From Nocardia exalbida NBRC 100660 (lineage in GTDB: Bacteria; Actinomycetota; Actinomycetes; Mycobacteriales; Mycobacteriaceae), in contig NZ_BAFZ01000062.1 in assembly GCF_000308575.1 (NCBI RefSeq), forward strand, positions 1 to 64,000: DNA of 64,000 bases. The letters are read 5' to 3'. Below, in pieces: positions 17,656 to 24,993 of the stretch. Each line of letters starts with the position of its first letter. Within the stretch, counting starts at the first letter, position 1. The notes beneath the pieces are model-generated. The model had not been told where the DNA came from, searched no databases, and was given only the letters and a program-made list of their open reading frames with translations. Made by a program: the position numbers and the translations under genes.

Positions 17656-18225
17656 TCAGAACCGAACCGCGCCCACTGGAGGCCCACGCCGCGCCATGAC
17701 GTGACGCAACACGCCTTCGCGCAACGTCTCGATGCGATGGTCGACTTCCACCACGGTTCGGGGCTCGCTGTCGACCGACGGATGCACCAGAACGAGAAGC
17801 AGAGGCGCCAGAATCCGTGTATACAGCGTCGCCAGTAGCGCGAAGAAGGCGACTTCCCCGCGCCACAGCCACACCGCGCACACCAGCGCGGCCGCCGCGT
17901 GCGCAGCGAACATGCCCGCATCACTGTGTGGATCAATGGTTTGGGAAGCGGCGTGAGCGGCCGACATCGACGATATGCCGAACCACATGTGCAAGACCGC
18001 CTGCATCACCGCAAGCCCACCGCCGATGGCGAAGAAGCCACGCTGACGATCGGCCAGCGCCCACGCCATCGAACCCGTCGCGGCAAATGCCACGATGAAA
18101 GCCGACAGCGACACGCTGTGCCCCGCCGAGGCCCCATGCCCCAGCGCCGACAACCACACCGCGATCCCCGCGAACACGATGGAACGGGCAGCCCGCGCGT
18201 TCTGGGGCGCGGGCACAGTGTTCAT
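17656..18225 (-). CDS. Histidine-containing membrane protein of the YcnI locus
   Basis: A 189-residue protein (start ATG at 18225) with about five hydrophobic segments. His and Met residues lie in or near the helices (SALGHGASAGHS, MQAVLHMWFGISSMSAAHAA, MFAAHAAAALVCAVW). The cytoplasmic tail is charged (VVEVDHRIETLREGVLRHV). It lies directly downstream of the YcnI-like gene on the same strand with a 111-base gap. Membrane partners are common next to YcnI genes and are thought to handle copper. Its His/Met pattern fits metal handling but I cannot name its family. Confidence 0.6.
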   Translation of the reverse strand: MNTVPAPQNARAARSIVFAGIAVWLSALGHGASAGHSVSLSAFIVAFAATGSMAWALADRQRGFFAIGGGLAVMQAVLHMWFGISSMSAAHAASQTIDPHSDAGMFAAHAAAALVCAVWLWRGEVAFFALLATLYTRILAPLLLVLVHPSVDSEPRTVVEVDHRIETLREGVLRHVMARRGPPVGAVRF

Positions 18226-18336
18226 AACGCCGTCCATCATGACACTCGTATGCCGACACTGTCCCGCGGGGTTTCGATCACGGCCTCGCCGCAGGCTGCA
18301 AAACCGACGAACTGATCATCAAGCGGCCGAGCATGA

Positions 18337-18999
18337 TCAGGACCTGCGACGAGCCACTCCCATACCGAGCGCCGCAAGCAGGCCCAGAGCGCCCAGAGCG
18401 ATACCGATACCGCCGAGCCAGCGCGCGGTCGTATCGCTCGATGAACTAGAACTGGACGCCGCCGACTGGATGTCACCATGGTTGTCGACGCCACCGGACT
18501 GCTTGGCGGCCAACGTCAGCGAAGGAGCTGGACGCTCCGGCTCGGATCCATCACCGTCCGCGTTCTGGTCCCAGCGTACGACTTGACCATCCGCGTAGGT
18601 CTGCACCGCGGGGATCGTCACCGTCTCCGTGTCCGGCAACCCGTTCGCCAGCACGGAGAACTGCCCGAACTGACTCGGCCCGATGCCACCCCCGGCATCA
18701 GCCGTCCAGGTGATGTCGGTGACGTTCCGCGCAGCGTCTTTCCGCACTACCGCTTTCCATCCCGGCGCAGCTTCGGTATCCGCCGCCGTCACCCCCGGAA
18801 TCTGCACCGCAACCTCGACCGTGGGGCTGCCAGTGCCCGATTCGTTCGGCACCCGGAAAACCAGGACCCCCGACCCGCCCCGAGACGCGTCAGGCCCAGA
18901 GACAGTGATGTGCGCAAGCGCGGGAGCGGCCGCCACAGTCGCCACGAAGGCCGCGGCAGCGCCTGCCGACGCGGCACGCACCAACCAAGAACTGTTCAT
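18337..18999 (-). CDS. YcnI-family (DUF1775) copper-binding exported protein
   Basis: A 220-residue exported protein. The signal peptide ends at ALA, leaving His30 as the first mature residue (HITVSGPDASRGG), as in the YcnI family, where an N-terminal mono-histidine site binds Cu(II). The DUF1775 core follows (VLVFRVPNESGTGSPTVEVAVQIPGV, APGWKAVVRKD, TDITWTA). A Ser-rich linker leads to one C-terminal membrane helix with an Arg tail (GIALGALGLLAALGMGVARRRS), so the domain is tethered outside the cell. It is a strong marker of copper handling in this locus. Confidence 0.88.
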   Translation of the reverse strand: MNSSWLVRAASAGAAAAFVATVAAAPALAHITVSGPDASRGGSGVLVFRVPNESGTGSPTVEVAVQIPGVTAADTEAAPGWKAVVRKDAARNVTDITWTADAGGGIGPSQFGQFSVLANGLPDTETVTIPAVQTYADGQVVRWDQNADGDGSEPERPAPSLTLAAKQSGGVDNHGDIQSAASSSSSSSDTTARWLGGIGIALGALGLLAALGMGVARRRS

Positions 19000-19179
19000 C
19001 GTCGAGACCTCTCCTCACGGTGAGAAAACGAACGCAACAGATGCTCGCCGACGACGATATGCCACTACCGCGGCAGAACCGCGCATCTCCGGTCGCAGTC
19101 GTGGCGAAGACGGCGCACCGCGAGCTCGGCGTCGTGGAGGGTCCGGCACCCGACCACGACTTCCGGACCTACCGATTGC

Positions 19180-19845
19180 TCAGTGGGTGTCGTTCCAGAA
19201 CTGGATACCGGCTGCGATCAACGCCGGGACGCCGACGATGACGGTGCCCGCGACCGCGCCCATGCCTGCCAGTGCGGCGCCGGTGATGAGGCAACCGCCG
19301 ATCGCCGCCGGAACCGCGAGCAGACCGATCGACACCACACCCCCGGTCGCTCCACCGACGATGCCGCCGGCGACGCAGCCGATGCCGCCGCCGATCGCAC
19401 TGCCCAGCAGGCTCCCGACAGTCGCCGCAGCCATCATCGACATGCTGAAGTTGCCAAGGGCCGCGTTGTAGTTCGGATGAGACAGTGCATCGATCTCCTG
19501 AGCTGTCGCTGCGCTGACCGGGCGCGCGTCGGCGGGATCGGTGCTCGGGGTCAACGTGACCATATCGCCGTCGAGCTGCGCGGCGATCGGCATCGCACTG
19601 CCGCCGTGGACGTAGGTCAGCGGAAGAGTCGCGACGGACGTTCCGCTCCGATCGATGAACTGCAGATGGTCATCGCTGATGGCGAGCGCCCCGGCATCCA
19701 TCGTGAGCACAACCGAGCGGTCGACCACGTTGGCCTGGAAATGGACATCCGGAGTCTCCTGCGTGGGATCCGCCGTCGCGGTTCCCGCCGAGATACACAA
19801 AGCCGAGATAGCCATGGCGGCCACCGCAGCGCCCTTACGAAACAT
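19180..19845 (-). CDS. Secreted protein with glycine/alanine-rich hydrophobic C-terminus
   Basis: A 221-residue protein starting at the ATG at 19845 (MFRKGAAVAAMAISALC), with a classical signal peptide cleaved near ATAD. A beta-rich domain of about 100 residues follows (VHFQANVVDRSVVLTMDAG, LPLTYVHGGSAMPIAAQLDG). Residues about 140-215 are Gly/Ala-rich and strongly hydrophobic (GSLLGSAIGGGIGCVAGGIVGG), ending in FWNDTH. This layout recurs in Nocardia secreted proteins of unknown function. The long frame upstream of the ATG is not protein-like. It is divergent from the TauE fragment. Confidence 0.7.
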   Translation of the reverse strand: MFRKGAAVAAMAISALCISAGTATADPTQETPDVHFQANVVDRSVVLTMDAGALAISDDHLQFIDRSGTSVATLPLTYVHGGSAMPIAAQLDGDMVTLTPSTDPADARPVSAATAQEIDALSHPNYNAALGNFSMSMMAAATVGSLLGSAIGGGIGCVAGGIVGGATGGVVSIGLLAVPAAIGGCLITGAALAGMGAVAGTVIVGVPALIAAGIQFWNDTH

Positions 19846-19961
19846 CACTGTCGTCTCAACTCTCGATTTCGTTGTGGCAGCGTGGGTACGCAGCCGACAA
19901 AAGGTCGGAGAAGTTGTCGAACCAGTTCCTGATGTGACGCACAACACATATCGATAGGGGT

Positions 19962-20447
19962 GTGCGATCTCCGGACGCCACCACGTTCAAGCTGATGGCC
20001 GCCGCCCCGCTGCTTCCCCTTGGTCTATGGCTGTGCATGCGCACCGCCCGTCCCGCAGTGGCCCACCACCCCCGCCCGTCCAGCCGGTTCATCACCAGTA
20101 CGGCGCTGGCCGTCGGCGTCGTGGGCGGCATCGGGGGAGGCTCGCTACTTAGTCCGGTCCTCGCGGGCCGAGGCATTCCACTCGCCGAGGTCGCGCCCGC
20201 CGCGCTCACCTCGACTCTGCCCAGGTCGATCGTGGGCGCGGGCACCTACATCATGCTCGCTGCCATCACCGGGGAAGTCCACGTCGCTCCGGACTGGGCG
20301 ATCGGTATTAGTTGCGGCACAGGCGGACTCGCCGGATGCTATCTCGGCGCACACTTGCAACCAGTCCTGCCGGAGTGGGCACTTCGATTCACCCTTGGCG
20401 GGTCGGCAGCTGCGACTGCGCTGGTCTACACAATCCAGGCGCTTTGA
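19962..20447 (+). CDS. TauE/SafE-family anion exporter, short and probably 5'-truncated
   Basis: A 161-residue frame with four or so hydrophobic helices and the TauE/SafE second-half signature (ALAVGVVGGIGGGSLLSPVLAGRGIPLAEVAPAAL, GISCGTGGLAGCYLGAHLQPVLPEWALRFTLG). Family members usually have about 240-260 residues in two repeats, so the first repeat is missing. The start is a GTG at 19962 without a convincing ribosome site. It is either a shortened transporter or a pseudogene cut at the island boundary; I favour the latter. Confidence 0.6.
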   Translation: MRSPDATTFKLMAAAPLLPLGLWLCMRTARPAVAHHPRPSSRFITSTALAVGVVGGIGGGSLLSPVLAGRGIPLAEVAPAALTSTLPRSIVGAGTYIMLAAITGEVHVAPDWAIGISCGTGGLAGCYLGAHLQPVLPEWALRFTLGGSAAATALVYTIQAL

Positions 20448-20841
20448 TCCGGCCGCACCATCCATCTCGGGCTTCGCCATTCGGCGGGGACTGCCAACTG
20501 AGCCCAGACGCGACGGTAGCTGGCCACTCCAGTTCTTGTCGGCACCGCACGCGGGTGCGCCGCTGGTGGCCACTCCTATGGCGGACCGGTCACCACCAAC
20601 CCTGCACTCCTCCATCGCCCCCCACACACACCTCCACCGCACCCCACCTCAACCCCCTCATTGCACCCGCCAAACCCCCACATCTCTCCATCATCCCGAC
20701 CTCCTCTGCCGCCATTCACCAAGCACACCTCTTTCATCGAGGGTAACAATGTTATAACGACCAGGGATTTCATCGAATTCCACGCAAAATCAGACACGGA
20801 AACCCTTGGCAAGGATCGCGCAATGTGTGCTTGATGGATGT
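20448..20841. other. Gene-free stretch with strong C/G strand skew
   Basis: From about 20,590 to 20,735 the plus strand is almost free of G and rich in C runs (CCCCCCACACACACC, AACCCCCTC, AAACCCCCAC), so the minus strand holds many G runs that could form G-quadruplexes. It is followed by AT-rich DNA (20,735-20,930) with a short palindrome GTTATAAC at about 20,749. It lies just upstream of the relaxase remnant, where an oriT would be expected. No gene is supported. Confidence 0.45.
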
Positions 20842-21350
20842 ATGACCGCGACGATTCACAAAGTTGTGGCAGGCAATGGCTATCAGTACTATATTCGAGA
20901 CACACAATATCTCACGCGGATCAGATCCGCATGACGCTATTCCTGATGTCGAACGGGCACGCATGCGCACTGCGGTGGCGACAAAAATGTTCACCGAAGA
21001 ATACGGTCGCGCACCGATAGATGCGCGCGAGTTGTCCGGCTGGGTGGCGAAGAACTCACGCCCGAACACCGCCGCGGTGGCGGGTTTCGACATCACGTTC
21101 TCACCGGTGAAGTCGGTGTCGGTGCTGTGGGCGCTCGCGCCTCGCAGCGTTGCGGAGAAGATCGAGGCCGCCCACCGCGCCGCGATCGATGACGCCCTGG
21201 CGTGGATGGAACAGCACGCGGTCGTCACCCGTCTGGGTCGTAGCGGTGTTCGGCAGGTAGATGTCGAGGGCATCGTGGCCGCCCGGTTCACGCACCGCGA
21301 TTCCCGTGCCGGCGACCCGGACCTGCACACCCACGTGCTGATCGCCAACA
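20842..21350 (+). pseudogene. MobF/TrwC-type relaxase remnant
   Basis: An ATG at 20842 opens MTATIHKVVAGNGYQYYIR, a typical actinobacterial MobF relaxase start, but the frame stops about 30 codons on. The +1-shifted frame then carries the middle of the same domain: FTEEYGRAPIDARELSGWVA, VAGFDITFSPVKSVSVLWAL, and the metal-binding part FTHRDSRAGDPDLHTHVLIANK with its His triad. About 100 residues expected between these parts are missing, and the helicase half is absent after 21,350. The gene once nicked DNA for conjugation and is now dead. It marks the left side of the accessory region. Confidence 0.75.
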
Positions 21351-21399
21351 AGGGCTTTTCGTTGCTTGGGCCCCACGTCGGCCTACTAACCGGGTCATG

Positions 21400-21688
21400 T
21401 CTCCCGATCGACTCTCTCCGATCGTGCCTGGTAGGTCGTCGGGTCGGGCGTCATGTTCGCCGTGGCGACTGCATCAACACGGCGCGAGCAGCTCTCGCGG
21501 TGGCGACGCGGCGGCTGGCCCGGAGGATAGCGGCCAACGGGTTTGGACTCGTCCGCCTACAAGGGCCGCAACGTCGTCGAAGGGACCTTCAACAAACCGA
21601 GCACTGGCGTGGCGCCGCCACCCGATACGACAAACTCGCCACGACTACCGCGCCGGGTTCGTCATGGCATCGACGGATGAATGACTGA
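21400..21688 (+). pseudogene. IS5-family transposase C-terminal remnant
   Basis: Frame-shifted pieces in three plus frames match the end of an IS5-type DDE transposase: DSSAYKGRNVVEG (about 21,547), EHWRGAATRYDKLA (about 21,600) and YRAGFVMAS (about 21,650). The upstream part is decayed. It directly follows the relaxase remnant, so it may have inserted into that gene. It ends 22 bases before the response regulator stop. Confidence 0.6.
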
Positions 21689-21709
21689 AGCTATTCGGTG
21701 CGCGGCGCC

Positions 21710-22399
21710 TCACTCCGGCGTCGAATTCGTGCTGCGCAGGAAGGTGAGGGCGGCCAGGACGCGCTGGTTGTAGAGCGAGCCGTGCCGGTTCAGCCCGGTG
21801 GTCTCCGGCAGCGCCAGTTTGCTGTTGATCGTGGACAATTGCTTCTCCACCGTGCTGATCTTGGTGTGCAGCGTCTGCGCGATGCCGCGGTTGGAGCGGC
21901 CCTCCGCGACCAGCGCGAGGATGCGCCGCTCGTGGGGCGTCAGCTTTTCCAGCGGATCGGTCACCCGATGGCGCGACATCAATTTGCTGATGATGTACGG
22001 GTCGATGACCACCTCACCTCGGACGATTCGGGTGAACGCGTCGATGAGCTCGTCCAGGTTGCCGAGTCGTTCCTTGCCGAGATAGCCGACGGCGCGGGGG
22101 ATCTCCTCGATGCTGAGCAGACGCTCGGCGTACGCGGCCTCCAAGTAGTCCGAAAGCAGCAACAGACCGACGTCCGGATAATTCGCCCGGACGAGCTCGG
22201 CGATGTCCAGACCGTCGGTGTCGTGGAAGGCGGTGAGCCGGATGTCGAGCAGGGCGAGATCCGGTGCGTGCTCGTCGATCAGCGGCAGCGCCTCCGGCCG
22301 GGTCGATGCCTGGGCGAGTACGTCGATGCCGCGACCGCGCAAGGCGTCGGTGAGCAGATCCAGGAACAGGCCGCGATCTTCGACGATGACGATTTTCAT
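21710..22399 (-). CDS. NarL/LuxR-family response regulator
   Basis: A 229-residue regulator. The receiver domain spans residues 1-120 with acidic residues Glu7/Asp8, phospho-acceptor Asp52 (DLALLDIRL), Ser83 and Lys108 (YLGKERLG). The C-terminal LuxR helix-turn-helix is LTPHERRILALVAEGRSNRGIAQTLHTKISTVEKQLSTI. It overlaps the kinase gene stop by four bases (ATGA), so the pair forms one two-component system. The target genes are not shown by sequence; the conflict operon starting at 24,367 in the opposite direction is a plausible neighbour target. Confidence 0.9.
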   Translation of the reverse strand: MKIVIVEDRGLFLDLLTDALRGRGIDVLAQASTRPEALPLIDEHAPDLALLDIRLTAFHDTDGLDIAELVRANYPDVGLLLLSDYLEAAYAERLLSIEEIPRAVGYLGKERLGNLDELIDAFTRIVRGEVVIDPYIISKLMSRHRVTDPLEKLTPHERRILALVAEGRSNRGIAQTLHTKISTVEKQLSTINSKLALPETTGLNRHGSLYNQRVLAALTFLRSTNSTPE

Positions 22400-24180
22400 G
22401 ACGTCGCTCCAGTCTCAGGCGCCTCGGGAAGCCGAGCGCGTAATGTCGTTCCGCGACCGGCGTCACTGATGATGGCGAGTTCGCCGCCGACACCCTCCAC
22501 GCGATGGCGTAAGCCGGTCAGGCCGTCGCCCGGGCGGGCGCCACCGTGGCCGTCGTCGGTGATTTCGATGACGAGATGCCGGTCGTCCTGGTGCGCTCGC
22601 ACGTGCGCACTGGTCGCCCCGGAGTGCTTGTAGACGTTGGCGAGCGCTTCGCTGATCACGAAATAGGCTGTGATCTCCACGTGTTTCGGCCACCGTCGCG
22701 CGGTCAGCTGGAAAGTGACCGGCAGCGGGGCGCGATCGGCCAGGTTCTCGATCGCGGGGCCGAGGCCGTGTGCGATCAGGACGGTCGGATAGATGCCCTG
22801 GGTGAGGTCGCGCAAGGCGCGGATGGTGTCGGTGAGTTCGGCGTGTGCGGCCGAGACCGCGCGCTGCGCCTGCTCCGGTTCCGGTCCCTCGCCCGCGGCC
22901 AGCGCGCGGTGGGCGCTGTCGAGCAGCATGAGGATGCGGAAGAAGCGCTGCTGAGAGCCGTCGTGCAGATCCCGTTGGATGCGCCTGCGTTCGTCTAAGG
23001 CGGTCTGCGCCAATCGCAGGCGCGACAGGCGGAGCTGTTCCAGCTGCGCCTGCTGGGTGGCGTAGAGGCGCGCGTTGTCGATGGCCAGGGCGACGGCCGT
23101 GATCGCCGCGTCGGTGGCCTCCGCCTGCCTGTCAAGCGCGGCGTCGTGCTCGATGACCGCGATGGGGTCGCCGCGGCGGCGCACTGTCGTCACCGAGCGG
23201 GCCGGGGTGCGGTCGGTCACGGTTACGGGCTGGCCATGAATGTCCACGTACCGGCCGTCGCCCAAGACGTAGGCGATGGTCAGCGTGGGATCGCCGAGGG
23301 AGCGTCGCAGCGCGGCCTGCAGCGCCCCGGGATCGGAGATCGAGGCCAAGTCGCGTTCGATGTCGTTGAGCAGATCGACCACGCCTTGGTGGGCGAGCTT
23401 GCGCACCAGCCAGCGAACCAGATACAGCAGCGGGACGAGCACGATCACCGCGACGGTGAACACCGACGCGAGCACGGCTTTCGCCTGGACGGGCGCGGGT
23501 ATCACGGTGACCACCGCCTCGGCGATCTTGATCGCCGCGGTCGCCCCGATGCCGATCCAGACCGGACCGGCAGGCCTGCGGCGCACCGGTGCGGCACCCG
23601 CCCAGCGCCGCACCACGATGGCAACAGCCGCGACGCCCATGACGACGCCGAGGACGCTGCCGGTCGCCCCCCAGAAGGTGACCGGGCGGTGGATACCGAT
23701 CGCCCACGGCGGTTCCGGGTGATCGACGAAGTACCGCACGACCTGGGTGCCCGTCGCGATGACGTGCGAGGCGATCACGAAACCGCGGTCGAACCTGCTG
23801 CTCAATCGACCGGTGGGCCAGGCCAATAGGACGTGCGCCGCGATACCCATCCAGCTGTAGGCGAGGCAGAAGCCGATCGCGAACAGCACACCGTCGGTGG
23901 CCCTCAGGTACTGCAGGTAATACACGGTGGCGCCGAGCACCATCAACCGTCCGATGCGCGGCGAGGGCAGACGAACCCAGGCGACCACACCGGCCGCGAT
24001 CACCACCGAACCCGCGCTCCGGGGCGGGATTTCCTGCCACCAGTCCGGCGTCCACACCGACCAGGAGACGGCCATGGTCCAGCACGTCACGCCCAGCGCC
24101 GCGATCCCGGCCACGGCCGCGGAGGCCCAGCGCGGCACTCGCGCCGGACCCGCATCGCTGTCCACAACCATGCCCCTCAC
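22396..24180 (-). CDS. Membrane sensor histidine kinase (HisKA_3 type)
   Basis: A 594-residue kinase. The first 260 residues hold about eight hydrophobic helices with no large extracellular loop, suggesting sensing within the membrane. A GAF-like or linker region follows. The dimerisation/phosphorylation helix is DERRRIQRDLHDGSQQRF with the phospho-accepting His in DLHDG. The HATPase has a G-box DDGHGGARPGDGLTGLRHRV and AGRGTTLRARLP. It should phosphorylate the response regulator encoded by the overlapping downstream gene. The promoter region (24,181-24,366) is shared with the divergent zinc-ribbon gene. Confidence 0.9.
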   Translation of the reverse strand: MRGMVVDSDAGPARVPRWASAAVAGIAALGVTCWTMAVSWSVWTPDWWQEIPPRSAGSVVIAAGVVAWVRLPSPRIGRLMVLGATVYYLQYLRATDGVLFAIGFCLAYSWMGIAAHVLLAWPTGRLSSRFDRGFVIASHVIATGTQVVRYFVDHPEPPWAIGIHRPVTFWGATGSVLGVVMGVAAVAIVVRRWAGAAPVRRRPAGPVWIGIGATAAIKIAEAVVTVIPAPVQAKAVLASVFTVAVIVLVPLLYLVRWLVRKLAHQGVVDLLNDIERDLASISDPGALQAALRRSLGDPTLTIAYVLGDGRYVDIHGQPVTVTDRTPARSVTTVRRRGDPIAVIEHDAALDRQAEATDAAITAVALAIDNARLYATQQAQLEQLRLSRLRLAQTALDERRRIQRDLHDGSQQRFFRILMLLDSAHRALAAGEGPEPEQAQRAVSAAHAELTDTIRALRDLTQGIYPTVLIAHGLGPAIENLADRAPLPVTFQLTARRWPKHVEITAYFVISEALANVYKHSGATSAHVRAHQDDRHLVIEITDDGHGGARPGDGLTGLRHRVEGVGGELAIISDAGRGTTLRARLPEAPETGATS

Positions 24181-24366
24181 CGCACGATCTCCTCGTTTCC
24201 CCCGCTGGCCCGATCATCCACGACCACACCGCAGACGCAACCAAGGTTTCCACCCGCCCGCGCCCGAGTTTTCCCTCGCGCGTGCGGCGGATCACCGGGA
24301 CGGCGGACGCCACGCGGGCCACGACAATATCCCTGTCGGCACAGCCGAATTCGAGGGGAAGATGCC

Positions 24367-24993
24367 ATGAACGAGTACTGTTCGAGTTTCCGTGCCGTGC
24401 GCCTGCGAGCGCGTCCGGTGGACCGCAGACGGTTTCTCACCCGAGCCGCGGCGGCGGGAGCCGGTCTTGCGCTCGGCGCGACGATGTCGCCCAGGACCGT
24501 CTCGGCCGGAACCAATTCGGGGTTCCGGTGGTGCAGCCGCTGCCAGAACATGTGGTTCGCGTCGGGCGACGACCAGGGCCACTGCCCCGTCTCCCACCTC
24601 TGGGACCACAGCCACTACCAGGACGGCAGCGCGGTCTATCGGTTCGTCGACGAACAGCCCGAGGTCGGCCAGGATCGCGCGGGCATGCTGGGCCTGAAAT
24701 GGTGCCGCACCTGCAAAGCGGCGTACTTCTCCTTCGGACGGGGCGTCTGCCCGAACAACTCGGAGGGGCATACACCGTCGGCCGAGACCTATCGCGTCGA
24801 AACGGATCTGCAGCCACCGCTGTCGGACTTCCCGAAGCAGCCCGGCTGGAACCGCTGCGTCGAATGCCAAGTCCTGTACTTCGGCCCGAATTGGATCGAC
24901 AGCCACTGCCCGGCGGGCGACCCGCACCACGGAGCGGCGGTCGACTCGGGTGCGGGATGGCGGTTCGAAGGCTACTTCCCGAGGATTCGATGA
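24367..24993 (+). CDS. Tat-exported protein with three zinc-ribbon-like repeats
   Basis: A 208-residue protein (ATG at 24367). Residues about 19-45 form a twin-arginine signal (DRRRFLTRAAAAGAGLALGA). The mature part is three copies of a roughly 50-residue unit with a CxxC pair, a later CP and a His. They begin WCSRCQNMWFASGDDQGHCP, WCRTCKAAYFSFGRGVCP and RCVECQVLYFGPNWIDSHCP. Each could bind one zinc ion. The unit is familiar from actinobacterial and fungal secreted proteins but has no assigned function I can name. Its stop overlaps the pseudokinase start (ATGA), placing it first in the conflict operon. Confidence 0.75.
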   Translation: MNEYCSSFRAVRLRARPVDRRRFLTRAAAAGAGLALGATMSPRTVSAGTNSGFRWCSRCQNMWFASGDDQGHCPVSHLWDHSHYQDGSAVYRFVDEQPEVGQDRAGMLGLKWCRTCKAAYFSFGRGVCPNNSEGHTPSAETYRVETDLQPPLSDFPKQPGWNRCVECQVLYFGPNWIDSHCPAGDPHHGAAVDSGAGWRFEGYFPRIR

